A stretch of 64,000 nucleotides of DNA. Source: Blastocystis hominis. Taxonomy: Eukaryota > Sar > Bigyra > Opalinata > Blastocystidae. Made by a program: the position numbers and the translations under genes. The stretch covers positions 64,501-128,500 of the forward strand of contig NW_013171834.1 of the NCBI RefSeq assembly GCF_000151665.1, written 5' to 3'. Below the pieces are notes generated by a model, which saw only the letters and a program-made list of their open reading frames with translations, was not told the DNA's origin and ran no database searches. Below are positions 20,435 to 32,351 of this stretch, piece by piece; position 1 is the first letter of the stretch; each line of letters starts with the position of its first letter.

Positions 20435-23400
20435 ACTATTCATAGGAGCAATATGTTCACAATGGTTACCACACCCAATGACTGGACAAAAGTCATGCTC
20501 ATTAAGCCATGCAAGGTAATGCTGGACATGAAACACATGATGGCAGAACTGGCAACTCACAAACAGTCCATGCACGGGGTTGTTGCACAAATAACACAGC
20601 GGATAGGTCTCCAGCTCTTCTTGCGGAGAAATCGGCTCATGCGACAAGAAACTGGTGCCTTTCGATTTCCCTTGTCCATACCGCTTGGCCTGAAGGGGCG
20701 ACGGTGCTCCATCACTAACAACCTGGTTTCGAGTGAGTCGTGTGAGGCCGCTGTCTTCCATCGCGGTGGAACCGGGAGTATCGACGAAGATTTTCCACTG
20801 CGAGAATTTATCTCGGTTCAAAACGAACTTCTCGAGTTCCTTCTTGACGTTAAAGAGCTGCTTCCGATCGAAAATCTCCGCAGCGCTCAGCAAAATGTTG
20901 TCCAAATCAACGCCCTTCGCCTTCTCCACGTATTGCAGAATATCCACGTGGTACATTCGGCTGTAAACGCGGCAAAACGTAATCAGCACCGCGAACAGAT
21001 ACAAGCTGCCCTGCTCTCGCACCATGTTCCACAAACGGCTGAGCATGTGCCGCGAGAAATAGAGCGATCCGATGCTGGAAGAGCGCGTTTCTCTTCCGAA
21101 GATGGTGAGCAAAATCTTCCAAAACACGGTTTGCTGCTGCGAATACGTGCGGAACTCGGTGGTGTTCAAGTCCTCGATCACCTGCAAGTTCGACTGGATG
21201 TAGCTGAATAAATCGAGATTCGTCGGCGACTGTGGAAACGGTGGAAGTCGAATCGACTGCGCGAGCACGCTCATAAAGTGGGAATAGTGGAAATCGAGTG
21301 TGATTTCGGGGCTCTGGAGATACGGATAGTAGCCGTCGTCTCTTCAGAGAATCAAAACGAGGAGCGAAGTACTCGTGAACATTATAATAATGAGAACAGA
21401 GCGATCGGTTCGAAGGCGACGCGTCGTTGTCTTCGCTCTCGTCGGAGGGGTGGAACAAATCGGTTCCGCTGTCGTTGGAATACGCGGCGTTGTGGTTGTT
21501 GATCTATTTCGCAGCGGAGGAGAGCGAAAACGTGCTTGAAGTCTTCGAAGGAGACGTAGGACGAGGTGGAGAGGTCGATGCCGCAGAGAAATTGGGGGTT
21601 GGAGACGCGGATAATCACGTCGTTTGTGACGATGGCGAAGAAAAGCGGCGGGCAATCGATGAGTTGATCGTTGTTGTTGACCACATGATTGACGTCTTTG
21701 GACGGTTTTTCGTGCTTTTCTTCGGGCAGGCCTTTGCGGATGTCCTCGAAAATCGCCTACATCATCACCAATAAACGCGAACGCCACCGCAATCTTCTCC
21801 AGAACGATCCGAATTCGATTGGGCTGGCGTTCCTGATAGCGATTGTCGAACGAAGACCCCGCGGCTTTCATCTCCAGAACGATTCCCTGCAGCTGGAAGC
21901 GAATGAAGTCCATCAATCCCTCGATGCAGGACGATCCGTCTTCGAACTCCGCTAGGATTCATCGCCTCGCTTCGCAGCGTACCGTCGAGAGAGAGATACT
22001 CGAAGGCGACGACAGACGACTGCGAGCGAGTGGAGTCCATCGTCGTCCGCGAGAAATTGTAGGGAAGCCAGCTGGATGTGGTGGGAGCAGAGGGCAGCGA
22101 ATCGGGTTTTTTAAACGAGAAAACGATGCGAACGTGCGAGTTGTTGATGAAATAGCGAACAACGAAATGGCCGATCTTGAGATCCGCTTGGACGAACTCG
22201 AAGCCGTTGTTGTTCGTTTTCGCGAGAAGACTCTCCACGATCTCCTCCATGTCCAATATGCTACAATCATTCAAGCGAAAAATGCGAATACAAATCACTT
22301 GACGGAACTGGATCTTGTCGCAGAAACGAAGGGATCGAAAGGTGCTCTTTCGGAAGAAGCTTCTTCTTGCTCCTTCGATTCTTTCGCTGCTTTGGATCCA
22401 AGCCTTCGCCCGTGATCACAAACTTCAACACGTTCGGGTTGTTTCGCGTGAGATCTGCGCGTCAATCCCTCCGCATTCCCTCCAACAGATTTCGTATTTT
22501 CGCTTCGCGTAATCCACAAAGGAGTCGAACATGCGCACCTTCGAGACTCGAATTGACTTCAAATGGCCCACCGTCTCGGTATGCGCTTGCTGCTGCGTTA
22601 TGTCTCCTTCTTGCTGGATTAGCACGAACAACGAAAGCTCATCTGTCGACAGAACCTCTAGAATTGATTCGGTTCGACTTCAAGTAGCTACCGATGATGT
22701 TCCCTTCCGCCTTCCAGCGAATGCAGCGAAACGAACCTTTGTGCTCGCAGGTGTAGAGAAGGCTGCACGCAGAATTCTGCTGGTAGTTCCATCGGTAGAT
22801 CTCGCTGTCGGTGAGAAGGAGCACGTTTCCTCCGCCGCAGAATGCGAAGGAACGAAAGTAGCGAGGGGAGTTGCGACGAGAGAGAACGGTTTGGACTTGA
22901 GGACAATCTTGGAGCTGTATGTAGTTGAGAGGCTTAAAATAATCGTTCGTTGAAAAGACGCAGAAGATGTCCTGAGTGAGGCACGCAAATACGTCTTTTC
23001 TGTTCGTTTTGTCAAATGCTAGCTTCAATATGCTGTGGTTTTGATAGCCAGTCGAACGATTGGCACACTGCGATAGAATAACATTCGCGTCTGTGATTCC
23101 AATTGGACTGTCGTCTTCATATCGCTTTACGATAATACGTCCTGAAGAATCGACCGTGATGAAGCAGGTATCCAATACATCCGCTACAATAGACTTTTCA
23201 CAGCAAAACGTACCACAAATAATGTTAAAATTATCATTAGAGTAGGTCTTGAGCAATCGCGTTGTAAAAAGAGAATCTGAATTGACAATTTCGAAGCGGG
23301 CAGAATAAGTTGAATATATGCACAATATCTGAAGTGGATTCTTTGTTGGGATCACAAATGCAAATCGGGGAGGATCAATACTCTCGTGAAATATATATTC

Positions 23401-23594
23401 ATACTCCAAACTATCCGATAGACTTGTTATTAAGCAACCATTCTGAGTTGTTAGTAAACCATAGGAACCGTTGTCAAAAATCTTTAAATCATTTACAGTA
23501 TTTGTTGTCTGCAGTTTTGTTGTCTTATAGTAATGTCATGCAAACAACTTACGATTAGGGACCCAGTACCAACCCAATTATTCAACAAATTCAT
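20429..23594 (-). CDS. GATOR2/SEACAT subunit of WDR59/WDR24 type
   Basis: Nutrient-sensing complex subunit acting upstream of TORC1 at the lysosome/vacuole. Nine exons (introns 28-34 nt) give 972 residues. Order of parts: WD40-like propeller (about 1-300; FDNGSYGLLTTQNG), a linker with a lysine-rich stretch, an RWD-like segment (about residues 390-450; FVQADLKIGHFVVRYFINNS), a helical middle, a serine/acidic linker, DDGYYPYLQSPEITLDFHYS, and a C-terminal zinc module CYLCNNPVHGLFVSCQFCHH...CPVIGCGNHC. The last matches the GLFVWCQGC/CPAGCGHLC signature of WDR24 and WDR59. An RWD domain favours WDR59. The stop codon lies in a 7-bp repeat. Confidence 0.75.
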
Positions 23595-24225
23595 TTTCTG
23601 ATATAATTATAACAATAATAGCTGGGAATGAATTCAACACTAAAAGCAACAAAAATACTGTTGCTGTTTTGACTTGTAGGAATCGTAATATGTGATAGAG
23701 AAGCTTGGAAGATATTGCAGTGATAGGTATTAGATGTTCGGTATGTGTAACTTGATGGCTGTATCCTTCATACTCATGAAGAGGTGTTATTGCCATTAGA
23801 GTGTTGTTCTTATCACGTTGATAGACTATATGAATCAATTATATTTGTTATTTTGAAGACTTGCTACTTAACCTGATTATAACGAAATTACTTTTGATTT
23901 TTGTTTCTCTTGGCATCCTACCAATGAAACGGTTCTCACGCAAAGAATTATACGTCAGTTATTTTAAATTGTAACTACAGAATTGTATCCCATTTCAATT
24001 GCAACTAATAAATAATTATAGTGACTTTCTATCTATGAATGTAGTATCTATTTATGAATCAATTCACACTGACTCTTAAGGCAAACCATTGAACGATATT
24101 CGATTAAACACATCCGATTGTGTATCTATCATATACAATCATGATTACTAGAATGATAACCAGCTACTATCATAAATATTCATTTATTTACGATATATAT
24201 AGTATCAAACACAATCTTCTTTTTA
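23595..24225. other. Intergenic spacer without recognisable gene
   Basis: AT-rich stretch upstream of the GATOR2-type gene and downstream of the MORN-transmembrane gene. Short open frames here show no family resemblance or splice pattern that I can support. Confidence 0.6.
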
Positions 24226-24237
24226 AACAAACAAACA
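24226..24237 (-). terminator. Double 3'-end motif of the MORN-TM gene
   Basis: Two overlapping copies of TGTTTGTT (24230-24237 and 24226-24233), 45 nt after the encoded TGA. Confidence 0.7.
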
Positions 24238-24282
24238 TGATGGAGAATAACCTCAGCAAATCACTACATTTTATATTGCTTT

Positions 24283-25323
24283 TCAACACATTACTAAGAT
24301 GATAGGGCCAAACATGGCTATGGTATAAAAAATAGTAGCAACAACAACAAATTGAACCCAATGAGAAGGAAACACTAAAGCCCATAGCAGATAATACACG
24401 ACAAACAGAATCCACATCAATATATACAATGCCCACAATACACTCTTTGGTATGCCACACATCCAGCCTTCACCTATTTCGCATTTCCCTAAGGTGCAGT
24501 AGCCCTTTCCATGATATAGACCTCGTTTAAAGTCTCCTTGATAGCGCACTTTAACACCATCTTTAGCATACCACGTCCCTCGTCCCTGACGGACGATCTT
24601 CATCGACGGTTTCTGTACATACTCTCCCTTATAGCGTAGTACATTGTCAATGAATTCTCTCATGATCTTTCCATCGAATTTGTATAAGATTCGTGTTTCC
24701 ACATCGTTGTGCCACTCACTGATTCGTTCCAATTCCCCCCTTGAGTAGAAGTAGCAAATCCCTTCATTTTCTCCTCTTTCGTTCTTCCTACAAATCGAAA
24801 CTACTCTGTCATCACTCCCTATTTCTTTCCAATAGTTCTTTTTATCAATCATTTGGGTGGCTTGGGGTATTTTGTATCCATTCCTAAAGAGTCCATCAAA
24901 GATAATGTTGCCTTCTTTGTCAAACTCTTGACCTCTTCCACTACGATATCCATCTTTCAGATACCCAGAAAAAAACAGTTCGCCAGAGCTATAGTACAAT
25001 TTACACGCTCCGTTGACCTTTCCTTGAAAATATTCAAACATTGCATAAACTAACTCATCCGTATCTTGAATAACTGCGCTTCCATGGAATGTTCCATCCA
25101 TGATACCCACTTCCAGAACAAAACCAGCATGAGGAAAGCCGATTGAACAGATCGCCTTTTCTTCATTGGAGTTTACACTCATAATAGGAAACTCTTCTAA
25201 TATGCTGTGGTTCCAGATAGATTCTTCATTTTCACCTTCTTCTACGTCATCCTCTTTAAATGACATATTTCTCAGATCTGCGTCAACAGAATATCCTGCT
25301 TGCTGTTTTACAGGTTTCACCAT
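24283..25323 (-). CDS. MORN-repeat protein with C-terminal membrane segments
   Basis: Intronless gene for 346 residues, unusual among its intron-rich neighbours. After an acidic N-terminus come MORN-like units: GSAVIQDTDELVYAMFEYFQ, GACKLYYSSGELFFSGYLKDG, GRGQEFDKEGNIIFDGLFRNG, GICYFYSRGELERISEW, GRGTWYAKDGVKVRYQGDFK. The last ~60 residues form two hydrophobic helices (VLWALYILMWILFVVYYLLW and VVVATIFYTIAMFGPII). MORN units usually bind membranes or scaffold proteins, so a membrane-anchored scaffold is a fair guess. The start is MVKPVKQQAGY; an upstream hydrophobic extension lacks an ATG. Related in its MORN part to the next gene upstream. Confidence 0.75.
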   Translation of the reverse strand: MVKPVKQQAGYSVDADLRNMSFKEDDVEEGENEESIWNHSILEEFPIMSVNSNEEKAICSIGFPHAGFVLEVGIMDGTFHGSAVIQDTDELVYAMFEYFQGKVNGACKLYYSSGELFFSGYLKDGYRSGRGQEFDKEGNIIFDGLFRNGYKIPQATQMIDKKNYWKEIGSDDRVVSICRKNERGENEGICYFYSRGELERISEWHNDVETRILYKFDGKIMREFIDNVLRYKGEYVQKPSMKIVRQGRGTWYAKDGVKVRYQGDFKRGLYHGKGYCTLGKCEIGEGWMCGIPKSVLWALYILMWILFVVYYLLWALVFPSHWVQFVVVATIFYTIAMFGPIILVMC

Positions 25324-25921
25324 CGAGAAAACAAAAAAGTTGAAAAAAAGAAAAAGAGACCGTTGAAAAAGTGTTTGAAGAAGTCTCAAACTAACCGAAC
25401 ACTCTATACCATCTTTTTCACATTGCAAAATAAGTCAATATAATATTATCAATAGATCTTTATGTCTTCTCAAATAAAGTACTGATTCTTCTATAGTCTA
25501 CTCTTTTTCTTTCATCTAATTATTATGACAAGTGTTTATTACAAAGCATATTGAGCTTGAAAGCAAATTGCGGTCATTGTTCTCATCGAAAAAGTATAAA
25601 ACCCCAAAGGAGATATAGAACAGAGCATTATTTCAATGTAGCTTTGCATTGATAAAATGCAAAGTGGAATTTAAGATCAGTGTGTGCATATTGGATAATA
25701 CGAAATGAAGGGGATCGTTGTATGAATGTATTTGATAGCACAAACCATACACACATATTTAAAACTACCTTCTACAGATTCTATACTCCTAATTGTACAA
25801 AGATTAGTTGATGAAATTGAGAAGAATCGAGGAAACATCTACGAGAAAGATTCCCCAAAAGCAAATACTCGAAATGGTTTTCGAATTGACTCTCTCAAAT
25901 GAGCGATGTAACCTGACCGCA
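25324..25921. other. Intergenic spacer without recognisable gene
   Basis: About 600 bp between two same-strand MORN genes; AT-rich, with only short frames. It must hold the promoter of the MORN-TM gene and the 3' end of the MORN-LRR gene, but I see no specific element. Confidence 0.6.
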
Positions 25922-27513
25922 TTAAGACTGGGAATGTCTACATGCCAAGAATTCCTCGCTCCTACTTTCTAATCGAACTGTAGTAGGCCAGTAAAACGTT
26001 GCATCACTCGAAATAATGGAGTTCAACAGAGGGAGATCTAGGGTTTATATCCTGTCTACCTTTCAAACTGAGCATAGTGAGTGAACAGGAGGCATTGTCA
26101 TATCCAGCAAGAGCGAATTTTCCAAGCTCGATGCATTGCAAGGATGGAAGATCTATTGAATCACCATCCAGTTCCGCGTCATTCCTACTTTCGATTATTG
26201 TATGCAGGGAAGAATTAAACACATCTCCTCCGAGAGACACGAAACTGAGACTTGGCAAGTCTGCAAAATCACATAATGATTTTCACTACCTCGAATCACA
26301 AAGGAACTCCAGTTGAAATTGAAAGACTTGCTTTCAGTGGACCCAATTTTGATAGTTTGCAGGGACGGAAGATTCTTCAACTCGAAATCTCCAGCGTAAT
26401 CAGAAAAGCTGTAGGGTTCAATCTCGATGGATTGCAGTTGCTCGCAGTTCAAAATGTGAAAGGATTTCAAAGTATCTTCTCCCTTGCCGTTCTTTTTCTC
26501 CGTGAAGGAGTTCTTGCCGATTTTCAGTCTCCTCAAGCTTCGCATTCCGTCGATTTTGAAGGTTTTCACAGAGCCAAAGCAATCGTCTCCGATTTCAAGC
26601 GATGATAACCTTTTGAACTGGCTCAGATCAAATTCGGTCACGTCGTTACAGCAATTTGAATGAAGCACTAAATCCGTGACCTGCAAATTCAAGTTCTCTA
26701 ATTCTTTAGTCTCTGAAATGGTCGCTTGGAGTGAAACTGGAGTGTACCATCCATCATACAGATCTCTTCCACTCACTTCCTTTCCATCTTTCCATTCACT
26801 TTCGCGAGTAGCAATCCGAGTTTCTTCATCGATCCAGTATCCTCGACCATTTCGAAGAAACGATTCTTTCGATTCATCATAAACGAATTCGCCCACATAC
26901 AGGGGAATTCGATTCGAGGCCAAAGTATTATTACCGTTTCGTTTAAACTCGATCATGATTGTTCCTTCTTCGATCTTTCGAATGATTTCCACCAATTTGT
27001 TATTCTTCCATATGCCTTCCAGCAGTATTTGACCCGATTTCTGGTCATACTCGATTCCCCATCCTTCTCTCTCCCGCTGTTTATTGAATTCGCCATGATA
27101 GATCAACTTGCCACTCTCATGCGAATAGATTTCCATCCGCTCTCCTTTCACATGGTTGACTATACGATTGAAGTCCCGTTTGTCGATAATATCATTGAAA
27201 TCTTGTACAAAGGCAACACGACCGTTTTTGAATCGAGTAAAGTTCCCAATCTGAGTTCCATTATGATCTACTTCATATCTCATTTTAAGAACTCCATTCT
27301 GGAATAGGCAAACCTTGCCGTCGCATGTCATTGTGTATTCATCCTCATGTTCACCTTGAAAGTGCTGAATTATGTATGTGTTGTTATCCACTACAATTTC
27401 CCTGGGTTTTTTGTAAGTGTAATATCCATCCAGGAGATATTCAGAACCCTTTAGGGTAGACAATCCTTCTATTCATAATCGTAAAGACTATCGATTTTAC
27501 CACAAGTAGCCAT
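25922..27513 (-). CDS. MORN plus leucine-rich-repeat protein
   Basis: Four exons (introns 32, 29 and 22 nt) give 502 residues. The N-terminal half has MORN-like units (GKLIYHGEFNKQREREGWGI, GQILLEGIWKNNKLVE, GRGYWIDEETRIATRESEW). The C-terminal half is an LRR array with consensus LPSLQTIKIGSxSF: FKRLSSLEIGDDCFGSVKTF, MRSLRRLKIGKNSF, NLPSLQTIKIG, DLPSLSFVSLGGDVFNSS, DLPSLQCIELGKFAL. No signal peptide is seen. The last intron, at 22 nt, is the shortest I accept here and the downstream exon is the least certain part. The gene shares its MORN half with the MORN-TM gene next door, suggesting an old duplication followed by exchange of the C-terminal domain. Confidence 0.75.
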
Positions 27514-27876
27514 GATATATAACTTGGATATAAAGAAGAATGAACAGTCATTCGTTAACTTAAGTAGAGAGTACTATTGCTCATAGTGATTTCCACTTCA
27601 TGGTATCATGCGTAATGTAGCTTTTTACACAACGCTAAAACGGATGTACGTTATGATGAGTTCCCTTCTTCTTAAAGAATGCACAACAAGGAAGTTAAGA
27701 GTGAAAAGTGTAATAGCCATAATTTAAAATAGATACATACAACGCCATTTCAACTATATTGGTGATACAAAAATAACAATTTCCGTTAATTTTGGAACAA
27801 ACCGTATTTTGGAATTACAAGACTAGATTCCATTATTCAAGAAGTGTTTTAGAGCATACACATTACAGTAGATTAA
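27514..27876. other. Intergenic spacer
   Basis: AT-rich 363 bp between the syntaxin stop and the MORN-LRR start; no gene or exact TGTTTGTT motif seen. Confidence 0.6.
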
Positions 27877-28956
27877 TCAAAATGCCGATTTGACAAACAG
27901 AATTGCGCAAATAAAAACAACCAAAAGCAAAATAACTATAAAAAGAACCAAGCAACATTTCAGTTTTCGAATTTTCTTCATCCTCACAATCGACTGTTTC
28001 AATTCGTGTTGAGTTTTTTCAGTTCGATCTGCAGTAGTATCAATCTTAATATTGACGAATTATTCATATTTAATGTACATTCACTTGGATGGAATCGATC
28101 ATTTCCCCCTGATCATCTACTAAGAGTGCTAGATCGAAGAAGAGCTGCTGTAATTCCTTCATACTGCTTTGTATCATTTGCATTTCCTTTGCATTAAAAT
28201 TATTTCTTTTTCAGCTCACCTACTCGGTATTGCATTTGGCTTTCCACACATGCCTCGATCAGTTGATGTGGAACTGTACTCGTTGCTTGCTAACATAACA
28301 TGTCACACAGAAAAGATATATACCAGCTGCTGGTTCTCATTTTCTGTGGAAGACTCTGATATGAAAGAAGATAGGGAGTATTGTGATTCCAAAATTGAAG
28401 CATATCGTTGCTGCAGCTTCTGGTACTTTGTGATGTGCTCGATGAATGTATGAGCAATCGATGAGTACGACTGTGAATATAAACTACACATAATAATGGG
28501 TAAAAAGGCAATACTTGTAAACACTTGCTGTAGCAACATCACGAGTTAACTTGTTGTAGTGAAGCTTGAGTGTTTGTAACGAAAACTGGAGTATAGTAGA
28601 GTAATAAAACAAAAAGTTACTCGTCCGTTCGCAGCAATTGTGTTAGTTTGGTGAATCATATGCGATATCTGCTTTTGCAACGCGATCTTCTCATCCGGAT
28701 TTGTAGCCGATTCATACTGCTGTAGTATGATTTCCAGTTTCTTGTTGTGTTCTCCAATTTTGTCAACAGTTTTGCGTATTTCATTAATCTTGGAGATATC
28801 GTTCGCTATTGGAACATCTTGCAGTTCGCGAATTTCTGTCGAGCTTGAACTCGAGCTAGATTCAGAAGCTGGAACCAGAGCTTCCATTAGACGATCTACA
28901 TCCGTGTCGTCATTTTCTTCCAAACTCACTTTTCTCACTTGGTCAAATGGATTCAT
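27877..28956 (-). CDS. Syntaxin (Qa-SNARE)
   Basis: Membrane-fusion t-SNARE. Six exons (introns 31-40 nt) give 300 residues. The N-terminal region is acidic and serine rich, followed by a helical bundle (EIRKTVDKIGEHNKKLEIIL, FIEHITKYQKLQQRYASIL). The SNARE motif reads MQMIQSSMKELQQLFFDLAL then LVDDQGEMIDSIQIDTTADR, with the Qa zero-layer glutamine in DDQGEMID. A single C-terminal anchor ends the protein (CCLVLFIVILLLVVFICAIL). Plasma-membrane or endosomal membership cannot be decided from sequence alone. The two introns flanking the SNARE core are long for this genome and end in AAG. The start is 25 bp past the SAP18 3'-end motif. Confidence 0.9.
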
Positions 28957-28981
28957 TGAGAGGCTCAATAGTAGAGTTTCT

Positions 28982-28989
28982 AACAAACA
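28982..28989 (-). terminator. 3'-end motif of SAP18
   Basis: Exact TGTTTGTT, 16 nt after the encoded TAA of SAP18 and 25 bp before the syntaxin ATG on the same strand. Confidence 0.75.
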
Positions 28990-29005
28990 AGTGATATATC
29001 AAACA

Positions 29006-29528
29006 TTAGTAGTCCCGATCACGAATCACCACACATAAGTGATCACCTGGTTGGAAACGGCAGCTTTCCAGTGTTAAACGATCATCCATACTAGGTTTGG
29101 CTGCGCAAACCTTTCCTAAACGACGAAACTGGAACTGTCCATCACGATTATAGAAACTGCACGTCAATAATGTCTTAATCAGAAACTACCATGAGCTAAA
29201 CTCAAGAGTCGATGTTCTTCTTCGGGAATCTTCGTTTACTTGTTTTAGCAGCGAGCAAAGCTCTTTCAATGTGGCATCTTTCCTGAATAATCATAAAGAA
29301 CACGAATTGATTACCATGTGTGTATATTAATCTCGCAATCACGAGGTACGACTCCGCGAGAAGAAAACTCAGACTCTCTATCTCATCAGCTCATAAAACA
29401 GACAAAAATCTACCTGAACACTTCATTTTTACGAATGAAGACACGAATCAGAAATGGACACACCTAGTCTTTATTCGAGCATTCTCAGTGAGTACCTTCT
29501 CTCGATCAACTCTTTCTCGCTTCTGCAT
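29006..29528 (-). CDS. SAP18-like (Sin3/ASAP-complex subunit)
   Basis: Ubiquitin-fold protein of histone deacetylase (Sin3) and exon-junction ASAP complexes. Five exons (introns 32, 36, 32 and 33 nt) give 129 residues, slightly shorter than human SAP18. Signatures: DREKVCPFLIRVF near the start, IHTWKDATLKELCSLLKQVN, and the C-terminal DDRLTLESCRFQPGDHLCVV, which aligns with the family DDSMTLQSQKFQIGDYLDIAI. The start MQKRERVDREK fits the family N-terminus. A class I HDAC, its likely functional partner, lies elsewhere in the window at 55.9 kb. Confidence 0.93.
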
Positions 29529-29608
29529 TACTTTTCTTTTAAATCTGTGAGTATTTATCAAAAGAGTGAAATCCAAAATAATCGCTTGTGCAAAAAACAA
29601 GCAAAATC

Positions 29609-30841
29609 TCAAAAACTATCATCTAAACAAATAGAATCATCATCTTCTTCAACTTCGGGTTCGCGGTTGAATATCCCAAGCTCAATAAATTCCCGATTTA
29701 AAGGCTCACTTCCTTTACAGAAGCTGAGCATGAGTTGATGCATGAGCTGCGCATCTTTGACCGTTGAAACTACCAAATTACTCCTTTGAAAATGCACTAC
29801 GGTCCAGTTGGAGCTCCTTCAAAGAGGAACAACGATCTTGCTTGAATTGCTGAATAAGGAATCGTACTCCTTCTGCAGAAAAAGGATTATCTAAACTGAA
29901 TGCCGCTCTGCAATACGACATGACATTCCTAAAGTGTGAAGTGATTTGCACTGATCATCGAGCAAAGGAAAGAGTGCTTTTAATGTGACATCGTGGAGTT
30001 TATTCTCTGTGTGTAAGTCCGTCACTCGAATGAATGAGTGATTGAATATACCTCGTAAATACAAGACTTCTAGATTCGAGAGACTGTGTGATTCAAAGAG
30101 AGGAAGAAGAGAATTCAGCGACGCATCGCTCAGTTCCAAGTCTGCGTGTAACGATGCGTCTGGGAGTACCATCAAGACAAAGCTGCTTCACTGTGGAAAA
30201 AACGGACGAAAAAGGGCGTAAATCGCCTAAAGCGCCGTTGAGGTGATTCGCTATTTGAGAGAGAGAGAGGATCATAGGAAACAGTCGATTTCCATAAAAT
30301 GCAACTGGATCGATGCAGAGAGGAGTGTTTCAAGTACGGAAGAAAAGGTCTGGGGAGTCAGACCGGTTTCTAGTTCTAAAGAACGCAAAGCACGAGGACG
30401 GGTTAGATTTAGGTCACGGAGCAACGAAAATGCAGGTGATTTCAAAGTAGTGAGCAGATCGCTCCACAGATCGGCATTCATAGCGATTCCTACACTCATA
30501 ATGCACATAAAAGCAATGCCATAAAGCGCCAGACCGTTGATTGAAACAGAATTGCTCTTCCTACAAGCATCTAAGAACAGATGATAGTTATCGTGAGAAA
30601 TATCTCTATCCACTATGTATTCAAAAGGAAAAACAAAAAACTCTGAACATTGTAAATCACTTTGCTACTTTGACTTAATAATTCAGTAGCATGCTGTATG
30701 TTGCTATCTACATCAAATAAATTGCATTCACTCACTTTCAACCACCAGAGGCAATACAGGAATTTCTAACTTTCCTTGCTTAGCGGATGCAAAGCGGCGT
30801 AGCTGCACTCTCGGGAACTTTACTAGCACGGTTTTCCACAT
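29609..30841 (-). CDS. Leucine-rich-repeat protein with possible organelle presequence
   Basis: Eight exons (introns 27-32 nt; the 27-nt one is in frame) give about 342 residues. The start MWKTVLVKFPRVQLRRFASA is basic and amphipathic, like a mitochondrial-type targeting sequence. The body has ribonuclease-inhibitor-like repeats (LLRDLNLTRPRALRSLELET, LEVLYLR, CKSLHTLGM, CSSLKELQLD). The C-terminus is acidic (EPEVEEDDDSICLDDSF) before an encoded TGA. I find no catalytic domain. The role is unknown; F-box- or RNI-like protein binding is the usual role of such repeats. Exon 6-7 borders are the least certain. Confidence 0.7.
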
Positions 30842-30923
30842 TGTACAGGAAATGAACCAAAATTTGGATTTCCAATACTATGATGTTTTTTTTCGGAATA
30901 GGTTTCATATTCTCTGTATTTTG

Positions 30924-31669
30924 ATGAACTCGATTGAATCGAAAATCGTGGTTATCGGTCCCCCGGGTAATTTAATGCAGAGAGCATTAGTTTTTAGATG
31001 TGGGTAAGACCTGCCTGTCTATCCGTTATATTCGTGGAAAATTCTTTGAGCACTCCTCTGCGACGATTGGAGCTTCCTTTTTGATGAAAACACTGACGTG
31101 TGGTAATGTCGTCAATACGATGAAGATTTGGGATACTGCAGGTATAAATGGGTCTTCATACGATAATGTTCAGGTCAGGATGCATTTCTGCCAATGACTT
31201 CGGTGTACTACAAAGATGTAGATGGAGGTGGGCACGCATGATTGTTTTGCTATATTTAGCTATCCTTGTATTTGATGCATCGAAACCCGATACAATGGAC
31301 TCCTTGGATAATTGGCTTTGTGATCTTCAGCAGAATAACGTCGGTCGGCAATGTACAATATCGGTTACTGTGTGTTAGTGCTTAGTTTCTCTATTTTTGG
31401 TGTGTAACAAGATCGACTTGAATCGTGGAATTGATCGAGAGCACGTTCAGCAGTATGCGGATAAGATCGGAGCGCCAGTTTTCTACACCTCTGCAAAGGA
31501 TGGAACTGGAGTCAATGATTTGTTTACTGAGATGTCGAACAGCATTATCAAGCGACATAATGAAACAGCGAATTTTGCTGTTCAGAACTACGGCGTCTCT
31601 ATCAATGATAGTATCAAGGTGCCTCTCACTGAGAATCCTCCGGAAGATAAGAAAAAGTGTTGTTGTTAG
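30924..31669 (+). CDS. Rab-family small GTPase (Rab5-like group)
   Basis: Five exons (introns 31, 32, 32 and 33 nt) give 205 residues. GTPase motifs: GPPDVGKT (P-loop, with P in place of the usual G), ATIGASFLMKTL (switch I), WDTAGQDAF (switch II, with QD where Rabs have QE), CNKIDL and TSAKDG. Ends KKKCCC, a double-geranylgeranylation-type tail. TIGASF and the overall pattern are closest to the Rab5/21/22 endosomal group, but exact class is uncertain. The glutamine needed for hydrolysis is kept. Both the first and second introns fall directly after diagnostic motifs. Confidence 0.9.
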
Positions 31670-31694
31670 TTTTGGTTTTGTAAGTATGTATGTA

Positions 31695-31702
31695 TGTTTG
31701 TT
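31695..31702 (+). terminator. 3'-end motif of the Rab gene
   Basis: Exact TGTTTGTT, 25 nt after the encoded TAG, following a short TATG repeat. Confidence 0.7.
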
Positions 31703-31933
31703 TAATTGTAACAAGTACTGTGTTATTTTGATTTTTTTTGGAGTGCTTAGGTTTTACTCTTCTATTATGAAGAGTGTTTGTTCTCTGTATACACATCCAC
31801 CCTAATACTATACAATATGATTCTTTATAGGATGCACAAATTCGAGGATAGTTCACATGCTACATATCTTAGATCCGTGTTTTTCGACATGTCTTGACAT
31901 GACACTATTCTTTTATAGATTATAGGCAAGCGA

Positions 31934-32351
31934 TCAATCACTTAAGATGAATGCATTCATGTGAGAGTGATTATTTCTGGTTTTCTTGATTGTGTCTTTT
32001 ATGGTACACTTCTCAGCAATCTTTTCTAAATCAAAAGATTTTGAGTGTTTCAACATATTGCAGAGCTCCAAATCAATATCTATCGTAATGGTTGTGAATT
32101 GTCTCTTTGACGAAAAGAAGCATGGCATTGTCATGGCAGTACACATTATATCACCATATTACATCAAATAGGATTAAACGAACCTAACGTTGCGATCACT
32201 TTTTTTCAACAACTGCATTCTATTTGTAAGGATCCATGAAAGCGCTCTAATTTTCTGAGATATCACGATAAACTGTAAACTTGTCAAAAAAGTGTGTGTT
32301 GTACATAGGCTCGTTGTAATATATATTTGCTGCTCTATCAGAAACCGCCAT
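31934..32351 (-). CDS. Possible small gene, function unknown
   Basis: Tentative. A start MAVSDRAANIYYNEPMYNTH at 32351 can be spliced through a 34-nt intron to ALSWILTNRMQLLKKSDRN and then through an 84-nt intron to RQFTTITIDIDLELCNMLKH and a stop at 31934, giving 99 residues in one frame. The second intron is far longer than normal here and ends in AAG. I recognise no family. It lies between the Rab and tryptophanase genes in AT-rich DNA. Confidence 0.35.
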
